Shown: positions 49,981 through 57,524, counted from the stretch's first letter. The stretch is DNA of 64,000 nt from Maribacter cobaltidurans (GCF_002269385.1 NZ_CP022957.1:2661001-2725000), one strand, 5' to 3'. A program made the numbers and translations. The notes: generated from the letters alone by a model not told the origin.

Positions 49981-50457
49981 TTACTGTTTATTTTTTTCTT
50001 TCGAGTCGCGTTTCCGGACTATCATGACGGAACAGTCGGCATGTGTTGCCAAAGACTGGGAGACCGAGCCAAGCAAAAATCTAGAAAATGCACCATGACC
50101 CTGAGACCCGACTACAATTAAATCGGCATCAAAGGCTTCCGCCTTTTCTAGAATTGCACTTTTGGGAAGTCCATTGACCACCGCTGTTGTTATAGACAAT
50201 GCGTTATTATTATTTCTTAATGATTTTGAGGCATCATTAACAAGATCTTCTGCTGATTTTTTCGCATTGGATATGGTTTCTTCATAATAATTGCCAAGTG
50301 TGCCGCCCAATGGAAGGGCACCAGGAGCGGCCAACATGGGATTTTCGAACACATTTACAATACATACTTCGGTACCCGCAGGCAACGGCAGCGCTGCAAG
50401 TTCATCTATGGCGACTTTACTAAAGTCAGAACCATCTATTGCTAATACTATTTTCAT
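49981..50457 (-). CDS. Single-domain universal stress protein
   Basis: A 158-residue UspA protein: start KIVLAIDGSDFSKVAIDELAAL, nucleotide-binding loop VGSQGHGAFSRFLLGSVSQSLATH and the final VMIVRK strand. This is the ATP-binding type with G-x2-G-x9-G-S. It begins the energy block (seven bases before NDH-2), opposite in position to the tandem Usp near the K+ channel. Usp accumulation in low-energy conditions fits the genes that follow it. Confidence 0.91.
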   Translation of the reverse strand: MKIVLAIDGSDFSKVAIDELAALPLPAGTEVCIVNVFENPMLAAPGALPLGGTLGNYYEETISNAKKSAEDLVNDASKSLRNNNNALSITTAVVNGLPKSAILEKAEAFDADLIVVGSQGHGAFSRFLLGSVSQSLATHADCSVMIVRKRDSKEKNKQ

Positions 50458-50506
50458 CTTTTTTATATTTAGTTTTTCTTGATATTTTTATTTATGTTTC
50501 CTAATC

Positions 50507-51211
50507 TCAATTTATGATAATAGGCTTCATTAACTTTTTCCAATATAAGTGCTCGTACAGCCCCGACCAGTACATTCCGAAAGTGAAAGCGAACAACAGT
50601 TCCTCAACGGGGATACCAATAACCAGTATATGGGTCAGGTTCTCCAGATTCCAGTAGAGTTCCACATAATCGGGATAGAACGGAAGGATGCTACCGAAAT
50701 AAATAAAGTAGAGCACCGTGAACAATAGACCTCCGATCCAAATCTTTTCTATTAAATCTGGCCTGCAATACAGCGTTGCCAAACCGCCCATGAACATGGC
50801 CAGAATCCCACAATAAATATGGTTCAATTCGGTAAAAAGACTCAAGGCCCCGAAAACCAAAACAGGAACAAAGAGAATATATACATGAAGGGAGTGTCTT
50901 CTATGACTTCTTTCGGTGTGCGGGAATTCAACGTAGCCACGTTTGAAAATAAGATTATACAATACCGTACCAATACCCCCAATGGCGAATGAAAAGATGA
51001 GACTTTCAATATCGAAGCCTGTCTTTAACGCCAAATCAAAAAGGGACGGCGGATGCCAATATTCAGGAACGAACAAAGGTTCTGTAAGCCCGAAGGGCAT
51101 CGTTATCCAACTCATTTTGAGCATTTCCTTCCTAGAATCCTTTTTCAGGAGGTAAACCAGGCCCCAAAGGGCAAGGAGGATAAGCGACCATATAAACCAA
51201 ACGTATTGCAT
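50507..51211 (-). CDS. Lycopene cyclase domain-containing membrane protein
   Basis: A 234-residue protein with about seven hydrophobic helices; the lycopene cyclase CrtYc/CrtYd-type repeats are seen as WSLILLALWGLVYLL, TMPFGLTEPLFVPEYWHPPS and GIPVEELLFAFTFGMYWSGLYEH. The PxEExxF-type motif (PVEELLFAF) and the EPLF-PEYW motif support the family. No carotenoid gene lies near, so it may not act on lycopene; relatives in Bacteroidota are also found alone. It is the last gene before the Usp and stands apart from the copper block. Confidence 0.8.
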   Translation of the reverse strand: MQYVWFIWSLILLALWGLVYLLKKDSRKEMLKMSWITMPFGLTEPLFVPEYWHPPSLFDLALKTGFDIESLIFSFAIGGIGTVLYNLIFKRGYVEFPHTERSHRRHSLHVYILFVPVLVFGALSLFTELNHIYCGILAMFMGGLATLYCRPDLIEKIWIGGLLFTVLYFIYFGSILPFYPDYVELYWNLENLTHILVIGIPVEELLFAFTFGMYWSGLYEHLYWKKLMKPIIIN

Positions 51212-51362
51212 GGGAATCTTCTATTTGATATAATTATGTTCCAGATTCAACAGGTCTTCCCTGTCGCCGAACTGTTTATTGAATATTTAACTTAAGGAAT
51301 ACACGAAAGCCTACTGGACACGGTGCTCACTTTTTCCAAATAAGGTTTCCGTGAGACCCTTG

Positions 51363-51475
51363 TTATTTACCCAGTTCTTTGGCACTTTCTGCTAGCAGAT
51401 TGTCAGGAAAAAACAACTTACCAGCGGTCAATGCAGTGCCATATCCTAAAGCCTCTTCTATCCACAAGCTTAGAT
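51363..51475 (-). other. Short orphan coding-like fragment (possible gene remnant or small gene)
   Basis: A minus-strand frame ending at TAA (51363-51365) reads LSLWIEEALGYGTALTAG, then KLFFPDNLLAESAKELGK. It has protein-like composition and a TTG start is possible near 51461, placed behind an AGGAG. The segment resembles the end of a larger protein, loosely a sugar-kinase C-terminus, but this is weak. The rest of 51212-51474 holds no gene that I can support. Confidence 0.3.
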
Positions 51476-51750
51476 TATCTCCTCTTAATTTGTGCGTTAT
51501 AAAAGCCTGCAATGCATGCTCCAATGAGCCAACCTAGAATAAAGGTTTGTACGATGCCAAAGAGAGCCTCCAGTAGGGGGACATCCATTCTAATAATATT
51601 GGTCGTGTCCAGACCGTGCAATAGGCTATTGAAAAATATTATGCTCCCTTCTTGCCCTGCGGTAGCCATGACGACCATACAGCCCAGATAAATCAAGGCT
51701 CCTGTGAGACCGAAAGCAAAACCAAGTTTTTTTACGTTTAATCGATACAT
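51475..51750 (-). CDS. DUF5676-like small membrane protein
   Basis: A 91-residue protein with two transmembrane helices: LGFAFGLTGALIYLGCMVVMAT and LLEALFGIVQTFILGWLIGACIAGFYNAQ. The order, length and GWLIGACIAGFYN end match the DUF5676 family, which is often found near copper or efflux genes. The first helix contains one Cys and the second another, both inside the membrane. It ends the copper/periplasm block in reading direction. Function unknown. Confidence 0.75.
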   Translation of the reverse strand: MYRLNVKKLGFAFGLTGALIYLGCMVVMATAGQEGSIIFFNSLLHGLDTTNIIRMDVPLLEALFGIVQTFILGWLIGACIAGFYNAQIKRR

Positions 51751-51828
51751 GATTGTTGTTTTTATGTTAATAGTTGTTCCAAATTCATTTGTGGAGTAAA
51801 GACCCTTTGTGCTAAACCAAAATTTTAA

Positions 51829-52275
51829 TTAATGGTTCTTTTCCATACTTTTTTTGTACTCCATCTTATTGTGCATAGCTTTTTCCAATTCCTCATGCTC
51901 CAAAGTGTGGTCACAAAAGTTGTCGCTCAAAAGGCTGTCATTGGCAATGACCGGCATAAAATGATGGGTGGTCAATAGCATAAGGTCAGGGTATCCGGTA
52001 ATCATATCGCTCAGTTTACCGGCGAGAATGGTATCGTTTGCCGCTGCTTTTACGAGTTCGTCTACCATCATGCCCGTGGCATGATCATTATCCATCATTT
52101 TGGTAATATACTTTTTGCCCAAATCGTGGTCTTCGACCATCAAGGTCAAGACTTCCTCTTGTTTTGAGGGGTCTTTAAGCATATCCTTTACAGCACTTTC
52201 CTGTTTTTGTGCACAGGCCGATAATGTGAAAACGGCCAATACAATTCCTATTGCTTTTTTGATTTCTGTTTTCAT
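51829..52275 (-). CDS. His/Met-containing lipoprotein, related to the 53378 Met-rich protein
   Basis: A 148-residue lipoprotein: signal IGIVLAVFTLSACAQKQ with the lipobox Cys near 21. The mature part begins with KDMLKDPSKQEEVLTLMVEDHDLGKK, then TKMMDNDHATGMMVDELV, and ends in HH and HEELEKAMHNK. The pattern of Met, His and short helices resembles the Met-rich lipoprotein at 53378-53848, with fewer Met. It may bind copper weakly or sense it in the periplasm. No named domain. Confidence 0.65.
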   Translation of the reverse strand: MKTEIKKAIGIVLAVFTLSACAQKQESAVKDMLKDPSKQEEVLTLMVEDHDLGKKYITKMMDNDHATGMMVDELVKAAANDTILAGKLSDMITGYPDLMLLTTHHFMPVIANDSLLSDNFCDHTLEHEELEKAMHNKMEYKKSMEKNH

Positions 52276-52314
52276 TTTGATTCATTTTAAGGGTTACTAG
52301 TTGCTGATACTTCC

Positions 52315-52344
52315 TAGTGTCATGTTAAAGTTGAAATGACACTA
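52315..52344 (-). terminator. Inverted repeat at the end of the first SHOCT gene
   Basis: TAGTGTCAT (52315-52323) pairs with ATGACACTA (52336-52344) across a 12-base loop. It includes the last codon of the SHOCT gene at 52342 and lies before the next minus-strand gene. It lacks a T run, so it is a processing or attenuation hairpin rather than a certain terminator. Confidence 0.4.
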
Positions 52345-52557
52345 TTCGGATTTTAGAATCCTTTTTGATTCTTCAAATTCCTCTTTTGTAATTTCCCCAT
52401 TGGCAAATCTTTTTTTGAGAATTGCGAGAGGGTCTTCCTTCTTCGATTTTCGGTAAGGGATGTCGTATGGCACAAAGAAGATCCATATTAAGAGGATCAA
52501 CCATATGATCCACCATACGAAGTGCATACCGCCCCAGTGTCCGTCAAAAAAATGCAT
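52342..52557 (-). CDS. Membrane-anchored SHOCT-domain protein
   Basis: A 71-residue protein: an N-terminal helix (VWWIIWLILLIWIFFVPYD) and a C-terminal short SHOCT helix-turn-helix (PLAILKKRFANGEITKEEFEESKRIL). The SHOCT domain is usually at the end of membrane proteins and may mediate oligomerisation. The following gene encodes a very similar protein, so the two are paralogues. The start is ATG 52557. It lies in the copper block, with a role that is not defined. Confidence 0.82.
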   Translation of the reverse strand: MHFFDGHWGGMHFVWWIIWLILLIWIFFVPYDIPYRKSKKEDPLAILKKRFANGEITKEEFEESKRILKSE

Positions 52558-52596
52558 AGTTTTAGATTTAAAGATTAATAGTTGTTAGTTGTTGGA

Positions 52597-52815
52597 CTAT
52601 TTGTCCGATCTTAAAAGATTCCTTGATTGCTCATATTCCTCCTTGGAAATCTCGCCCTTGGCAAACCGGATTTTGAGCGTTGTTACCGGATCGTCTTCAT
52701 TGATTTCTGCATCAGATGTGCCAGACGGCGCAAAAAAAATCCAGCCTAAAGCCACGAACCAAATTGCCCACCAGATAAGGTGCATTCCCCAAAAAAATCC
52801 ATCTCTGTAAAACAT
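52597..52815 (-). CDS. Membrane-anchored SHOCT-domain protein, paralogue
   Basis: A 72-residue protein of the same design as its neighbour: helix LIWWAIWFVALGWIFFAPS, then DPVTTLKIRFAKGEISKEEYEQSRNLL. The two share the FA-GEI-KEE-E-S-R/L motif at the end and a similar anchor with Trp-rich edges. They arose by duplication but have diverged. It lies 39 bases from its sister, with the copper chaperone just before it in reading order. Confidence 0.82.
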   Translation of the reverse strand: MFYRDGFFWGMHLIWWAIWFVALGWIFFAPSGTSDAEINEDDPVTTLKIRFAKGEISKEEYEQSRNLLRSDK

Positions 52816-52842
52816 GTTCTTAATTTTATGGTTACTATTATT

Positions 52843-53058
52843 TTAAATGACCTCAGTAATGGTATAGCCCTCAAGTTTGTTGAGTTGCTTTTGCAAATCT
52901 TCTACCGAAAGTTTCTCTTTCATACTTATGATCGTCTTTCCTTTTGGGCTTAAAAAGATTTCCGTTTTCTCAATGTCCGGGTGCGCTTCCATGGTTTTTT
53001 TTACCCTTGCTATACATCCGCCACAGCTTAGTCCGTTTATTTGATATGTGTGTTTCAT
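52843..53058 (-). CDS. Copper chaperone-type HMA domain protein
   Basis: A 71-residue soluble HMA domain: KHTYQINGLSCGGCIARVKKTM holds the CxxC metal site (CGGC), and the remaining strands follow the ferredoxin-like fold (EIFLSPKGKTIISMKEKL, LEGYTITEVI). The usual MT/HCxxC is replaced by LSCGGC. Length is that of CopZ/Atx1-like chaperones (about 70). It should carry Cu+ to the CopB-type pump or to periplasmic partners through the inner membrane. Confidence 0.87.
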   Translation of the reverse strand: MKHTYQINGLSCGGCIARVKKTMEAHPDIEKTEIFLSPKGKTIISMKEKLSVEDLQKQLNKLEGYTITEVI

Positions 53059-53073
53059 TGGTTTCTGCTTTTT

Positions 53074-53343
53074 TTAATGATGGCTATGGCCCTTATGTTC
53101 CTCATTGGTTTCAGATGCCAACGATTTGTCCTTACCATATTCGTGTTGCTTATAATTCTGTTCCGAATGGTTATGCCTACCGTGGCCATGTGCGCCATGC
53201 GGCATAAAGAGATGAAACACGAACATCAGGATGATAAAGCCAAAAAGTCCGTTATATCCCGTAATGCCCAATGCTGGGGCGAAAAAAATTAATAGTAACG
53301 GAAGTCCGCAACCGATAACCATCCATATCCAATGACCTTTCAT
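53074..53343 (-). CDS. His-rich small membrane protein (DUF2933-like)
   Basis: An 89-residue protein with two hydrophobic segments (HWIWMVIGCGLPLLLIFFAPALG and GLFGFIILMFVFHLFMPHGAHG) followed by a very His-rich tail: HGHGRHNHSEQNYKQHEYG, then KGHSHH at the end. The membrane part and the PHGAHG start of the tail match DUF2933-like proteins of copper loci. The tail, with twelve or more His, could bind Cu2+, Ni2+ or Zn2+. It is in the copper block directly before the chaperone. Confidence 0.7.
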   Translation of the reverse strand: MKGHWIWMVIGCGLPLLLIFFAPALGITGYNGLFGFIILMFVFHLFMPHGAHGHGRHNHSEQNYKQHEYGKDKSLASETNEEHKGHSHH

Positions 53344-53377
53344 GATTTCTATTTTTTAGTTTTAAATGTTATATACT

Positions 53378-53848
53378 TTAATGATGATCGCCATGACTTT
53401 GGCTTTTGCTCAATTCCAATTTGGCCTGTTCAATATTATCTACTCCTTTCTCGGCCATCATATCCATGCAAGACTCCATACAATCTTCGCTCATCATGCC
53501 TTTTTCATGCATCATTTTCATCATATTGCCCATCATCATTCCATCTTTCATCATGGATTGCATCATGTTATTCATTATCATACTATCTTTCATCATCATT
53601 TGCATACTCTGGCCTTTCATCATATTACCCATCATCTGTTGGTTGCCCTGCATCATCTGCATTGCATGGTCGTTCCCTTTCATATTGTCCATGAATTCGG
53701 TCATATAGCTGTGATTATTGGCAATTGCATCAAAGAGTGCCGTTCTCGTTTGTGAATTTTCGAGCATAGCATTAGAATCTGTTTTCTGGTTGCAACTGGA
53801 TAGGATAACCATTGCGAATACCGAAATAATGATTGTTATTGTTTTCAT
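53378..53848 (-). CDS. Methionine-rich periplasmic lipoprotein
   Basis: A 156-residue lipoprotein with signal ending ILSSCNQKTDS (lipobox Cys near 19) and an extreme Met-rich body: 36 Met in 156 residues, in runs such as NNMMQSMMKDGMMMGNMMKM. It also has Cys in DCMESCMDMM and a C-terminal HGDHH. Such MxxM and MM patterns bind Cu+ or Ag+. It should scavenge copper in the periplasm and hand it to pumps or an oxidase. Codon use in the tract is dominated by ATG by necessity. Confidence 0.83.
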   Translation of the reverse strand: MKTITIIISVFAMVILSSCNQKTDSNAMLENSQTRTALFDAIANNHSYMTEFMDNMKGNDHAMQMMQGNQQMMGNMMKGQSMQMMMKDSMIMNNMMQSMMKDGMMMGNMMKMMHEKGMMSEDCMESCMDMMAEKGVDNIEQAKLELSKSQSHGDHH

Positions 53849-53945
53849 AGTGTTATATTTTAATTATGATTTAATTGTTATCTTTTTTTGGAATTTTGCT
53901 CCCATAGCTAAGCATCTATTACTATGGGAGCATCTACCTCTAAAC

Positions 53946-54266
53946 CTAATTTGCTGATTTAAGAAACTCTTCAATTTTTTTACTTTCATTTTCGGTAAGA
54001 TTGGCCCTTACCCTCATATGGAGGCTAATGGTTTCCCAATCGGTATCGTTGTAATCTGCTGGAGATGGGGCAATATGACAGCGATTACAGGTCTCTCCCC
54101 AAAGCTGTGCACCTGATTTCTCTATCTTGAAATCATCAGCTGTATCCGCTACCGTTTCGGTGGGCACATCCGAATATTTTTTCTTGGTTGAAGAGCACGC
54201 AACCACCGTCAAACCCGTGATGGCCAGTAAGGCCAAGACTATCGATAATTTATATGTTGTTTTCAT
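53946..54266 (-). CDS. Small single-heme cytochrome c-like lipoprotein
   Basis: A 106-residue lipoprotein: signal AITGLTVVACSSTKKK (lipobox Cys near 24), then WGETCNRCHIAPSPADYND with the single heme motif CNRCH. No axial Met is obvious in the normal place, but MRVRANLTENESKK follows. It should be held at the membrane and pass electrons with the porin-linked cytochrome at 55443. It sits between the Met-rich protein and the porin. Family: small c-type cytochromes of Bacteroidota, not named further. Confidence 0.75.
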   Translation of the reverse strand: MKTTYKLSIVLALLAITGLTVVACSSTKKKYSDVPTETVADTADDFKIEKSGAQLWGETCNRCHIAPSPADYNDTDWETISLHMRVRANLTENESKKIEEFLKSAN

Positions 54267-54288
54267 TTTTTTGCTTTTTATGATTCGA

Positions 54289-55446
54289 TTAAAATCCTAT
54301 GGCCCAATGCAGAAATAATCCATCTGTATTTGTGATTCCATTACCGTCATGGCCTCCTTCTGTTTCCGTGGTCTGGTAACTCAACTTGACTACAGAACGC
54401 CAGCTCAGCCAATAGTTGACGCCAAAGGCATACTGAACTGATTTTTCCTCCCATTCGGCACCCTCGGGAGCATTGAAATCTGAATATCTTCCAACAAACT
54501 CCAATTTCTTGACAAAGTCGTTGCTTGCCATGGTAGGCCTATAGCTCAATTGCCCATAAAAGGAATTACTTTGGTTATCAAAAGAGTATTCTTCTGCGAT
54601 ACCATCCTCCAGTTCTGTAAAAGTTGCCGTATCCACATTGGAATTATTGTATTGCGCCTTTACGTCAACTACGCCGCTTATTCCTGATATTTGTTTGACA
54701 AAGGAAAAATCCAAGGCATAGAGAAAGGCACCGATATCTTCATATTCTGAATCTTCTTCCCCCGTTCCACTAGTGGAATACGCTGAAAACCCTATTTCTG
54801 TGGAAGAATCAGAAAAAGGCAGCAAGCCGATTCGACCCCCATAAGCCTTGGCAAGATTGGTGTCCTCATAATTCTCGAATTGAAGCATCCCCGCTTCTTC
54901 AGGTTCCAAATTACCGTCCTTGAGACGTGGACCGTTTGTGGAGTATACCGAATAGTTCAAAGTAGGGCCTCCCAAATCAAATGCCCCTCTTAATTCTACC
55001 CCTATACCCGAGGAAGGTGCAATTCCGTCATGCCCATAGCCCAAAGGCGTATTGGGCAATCTGTTAATCCATGCAGGATGCAAGCGTTCCATAAAAGTGC
55101 CAAATGGTAAAAGAAATTTTCCGGCCCTAACGGTCATGTTTCTATTAAGTACATACATAACGTCCGCATATTCCAAACCGGTTTCCAGTTCGTTCCCTTC
55201 AAGAACAAACTCCAGTTCTGCCTCAAACATCAGCCTATCTGAATGTTTATAAAGAAATATTGGAGCAAAGGCCGCACCCAAAAATGTGGATTCTGTTTCA
55301 TCCCCAGAATCCATATATTCAAATCCTGTATGCCCGTAACCACGCAGCATAAATTGGGTCTTGCTCGGTTCAAACGTGTTATAGGTCTGGGCGTATGAAG
55401 TTGTACCTAAGACCACTACTGTTAGAAAATATATTAGCTTTTTCAT
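54289..55446 (-). CDS. Outer-membrane porin (OprO/P-like barrel)
   Basis: A 385-residue protein with signal YFLTVVVLGTTSYAQ, then a beta-barrel with alternating strands and ending NTDGLFLHWAIGF, with the terminal Phe for outer-membrane insertion. The strand RAGKFLLPFGTFMERLHPAW is the hallmark of phosphate-selective porin O/P-like proteins. It overlaps the cytochrome c gene by four bases (ATGA), so they are coupled. A close design is seen at 12802-14016. It may let copper or substrates of the redox chain pass. Confidence 0.8.
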   Translation of the reverse strand: MKKLIYFLTVVVLGTTSYAQTYNTFEPSKTQFMLRGYGHTGFEYMDSGDETESTFLGAAFAPIFLYKHSDRLMFEAELEFVLEGNELETGLEYADVMYVLNRNMTVRAGKFLLPFGTFMERLHPAWINRLPNTPLGYGHDGIAPSSGIGVELRGAFDLGGPTLNYSVYSTNGPRLKDGNLEPEEAGMLQFENYEDTNLAKAYGGRIGLLPFSDSSTEIGFSAYSTSGTGEEDSEYEDIGAFLYALDFSFVKQISGISGVVDVKAQYNNSNVDTATFTELEDGIAEEYSFDNQSNSFYGQLSYRPTMASNDFVKKLEFVGRYSDFNAPEGAEWEEKSVQYAFGVNYWLSWRSVVKLSYQTTETEGGHDGNGITNTDGLFLHWAIGF

Positions 55447-55850
55447 TGTTTCAAGGTTCTGATATAGTTAATCAATTCCCATCTTTTCTTTTCGGGAAGA
55501 GCGGTTTTATAGGAGGCCATGGGTGAGCGTCCTTCCTCTAGTTTCCAGAAAATTGCGCCGTCGGTCTGGGCTTGGAACTCGGCACTGGTCAAATTGGTCG
55601 GTAGCGGCTTTAATCCTGCGCCACCAACGCCATCACCTTTGCCCTTGGCTCCATGGCAGACCACACAGAGCATTCTGTACGTCCTTTTCCCGTTTGCCAA
55701 TGCATCTGTGTCCCCCTTTAAGGGGTTGACAATCTTATCGGCACTTGCAGGGGCTACCCATTTTTCTTGGGCATGGCCATTGAACCCGAGAATTAACAAA
55801 CCTGTGACCATTAATATGGTCCAAATACGTATGTCTCTTTTGTTTTTCAT
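55443..55850 (-). CDS. Class I cytochrome c
   Basis: A 135-residue secreted cytochrome: signal IWTILMVTGLLILGFNGHAQ, then RTYRMLCVVCHGAKGKGDG with one CVVCH heme motif near 61-65, GLKPLPTNL, and the Met ligand region GRSPMASYKTALPEKK. This is the normal mono-heme class I type that ends WELINYIRTL. It is coupled by a four-base overlap to the porin gene. It should carry electrons in the periplasm, perhaps from the Rieske or di-heme proteins. Confidence 0.86.
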   Translation of the reverse strand: MKNKRDIRIWTILMVTGLLILGFNGHAQEKWVAPASADKIVNPLKGDTDALANGKRTYRMLCVVCHGAKGKGDGVGGAGLKPLPTNLTSAEFQAQTDGAIFWKLEEGRSPMASYKTALPEKKRWELINYIRTLKQ

Positions 55851-55922
55851 TTTATTGGTATTGAATTGTTAGTAAATCTATTTTTTGTTGGATGTTTACA
55901 TCTGCATAATTTTCGTTCTTAT

Positions 55923-56504
55923 CTATATAATTTCGTCAAGGAAGCTTCTTTCCCATACTTGGCTGTTTTTATAATCTGTCATGCTCAATCCAGTAACATT
56001 TTTAAACTGTCTGGATAAATGGTTCACGCTACTGTAATCGAGTAGATAGGCTATGTCCGAGAACGCATGCTGTTGCAACTGTATGAGCTCTTTGACCCTT
56101 TCGACCTTCAGTTTTATAAAGTACTTTTCAATGGTAATGTTCTCTTTTTTAGAGAAAATCTTGCTCAACATCTTATAATCCCGATGTAGTTCTGCTGCCA
56201 AATGTTCGGAAGTCTTTTCCTTAATATGTAAAGGAAGGTCTGTTACAAGTTCGATTAAGGTGATCTTGATATTCTCTACGATCATTTCCTCCTCGTTCTT
56301 GGCGATTTCAAATCCGTTGGAATGAAGCACCTCCGCTATTTTCAAATCGATTTTTTTATCAATTTCAGTAGTGATACGGACTGATAGTTTGCCCAGTTCA
56401 AGGGAAAGCACTTCTACACCGATTTCTTCAAGGTCCTGCTTTATGACCTTAAGGCACCGACTGCAGACCATATTCTTGATCCAGTATTCTCTCTGAGAAT
56501 CCAT
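55923..56504 (-). CDS. Short AraC-family regulator with an N-terminal HMA-like sensing domain
   Basis: A 193-residue regulator. Residues 1-75 form a ferredoxin-like fold with a CxxC site (KNMVCSRCLKVIKQDLEEIG), similar to an HMA metal-binding domain. The C-terminal AraC HTH begins with EKTSEHLAAELHRDYKMLSKIFSK and has DIAYLLDYSSVNHLSRQFKNVTGLS near 158-182. This short form with a Cys-pair head is typical of Bacteroidota. It probably senses Cu+ through the CxxC and activates the copper block that follows it. Confidence 0.86.
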   Translation of the reverse strand: MDSQREYWIKNMVCSRCLKVIKQDLEEIGVEVLSLELGKLSVRITTEIDKKIDLKIAEVLHSNGFEIAKNEEEMIVENIKITLIELVTDLPLHIKEKTSEHLAAELHRDYKMLSKIFSKKENITIEKYFIKLKVERVKELIQLQQHAFSDIAYLLDYSSVNHLSRQFKNVTGLSMTDYKNSQVWERSFLDEII

Positions 56505-56683
56505 ACTTTAGGGTTTATTAAATGTTCTAATTGCTTGTGTCCATAAGGACTCATTATTATTTGGTATTTTGACCAATTGGAGCGAGTGTCGTTGGAATAA
56601 AGGGTACGACATTAGAGGGCAGAACGCGATGTCGGCCAACAAGAAGTACAGATTATTGGATCAATAATCTGTTTGAAAAAAAA

Positions 56684-57103
56684 TCAAATAAGGAAAGTTT
56701 CATGAAGCACAAGAGTGTCCTTCTCTATCCATGGCGGATCATAATTTACAAAGGGAACGATGTTTTTATCTAGCCCTTCAAATCGATTTATATAGGTGTA
56801 AAAAAAGCTATGTAAGAAAACATAGTTTTCGATGCTGAATTCCGCGGTAACCTTTTTAACGTTGTCATCACCGGCCTTGCTAAATGTTTCATTCCTGCAA
56901 CAATCCTCGGCTCCTACAGAACACTCCTTGGAAGGACTTTCGCTTTTTTGAACTTTATCATCACAAGATTTTGCCTTACCAAATACGGCAATATCCACTA
57001 ATTTGTTACAACAGAAATGCATATCAGCGCTAAAGGATGTGGTCGCAAAAAGTATTGCGAACGTCAAACCGATGGATACTATTTTACGTAAAAAGCGCTT
57101 CAT
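56684..57103 (-). CDS. HYC_CC_PP-like exported Cys-rich protein
   Basis: A 139-residue exported protein. The signal (RKIVSIGLTFAILFATTSFSA) is followed by DMHFCCNKLVDIAVF, in which the HYC segment is HFC, then a DCCRNETFS CC motif, and near the end NYDPPWIEKDTLV with the PP motif. This order (HYC, CC, PP) matches the HYC_CC_PP family of Bacteroidota, often near metal efflux systems. The Cys pairs could bind copper. It is the first minus-strand gene, divergent from the Rieske gene at 57525. Confidence 0.77.
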   Translation of the reverse strand: MKRFLRKIVSIGLTFAILFATTSFSADMHFCCNKLVDIAVFGKAKSCDDKVQKSESPSKECSVGAEDCCRNETFSKAGDDNVKKVTAEFSIENYVFLHSFFYTYINRFEGLDKNIVPFVNYDPPWIEKDTLVLHETFLI

Positions 57104-57239
57104 ACTCTAAAATTAGCAAAAAACCGTTTGGGTTTTAAAATTACCTGTCAATTTAAAAAATATATAATAATCTCATTTTTATATAGTTACACTCAATTTA
57201 AATGACATTATTTTTCAAAAGTAACGTAAGTGATCAAAC

Positions 57240-57265
57240 ACAAACATGACGATCGTCATGTTTGT
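57240..57265. promoter_or_regulatory. 26-base perfect palindrome in the divergent intergenic region
   Basis: The half-site ACAAACATGACGA (57240-57252) is followed directly by its exact reverse complement up to 57265. It lies 137 bases before the HYC_CC_PP-like gene (minus) and 260 before the Rieske gene (plus), within a gene-free stretch 57104-57524. The core ATGAC-GATC-GTCAT suits a dimeric regulator such as a Crp/Fnr-type protein, but the protein is unknown. No other gene is seen in this 421-base gap. Confidence 0.65.
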
Positions 57266-57524
57266 AAAAAAAGTTGAATGTAGCAACTCGAATAAAAGCT
57301 ATTCTTGTTCTTTACTAAACACAATCAGCATAGTACTAAAAAAAATTGTTGACGCTTGCGGGTATAGGACAGTATAAATCGGATGCGTTCAAACACTCAA
57401 TTAGACCCCCTTGTAGAGAAATTATTGATTTTACTATCTTCTATAATATGCGCTGAAGACTACATATTTGTTCTTTGCATACGATTTTTTAGCAAAAGAC
57501 GTTTATTTTTAAAAAGTCTTTGTT

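Noticed and set aside
53366..53755. Long His-rich and Ile/Phe-rich plus-strand reading frames opposite the Met-rich lipoprotein
   Set aside because: They are the antisense of the ATG-rich Met tract (CAT codons read as His) and have no start context or family likeness.
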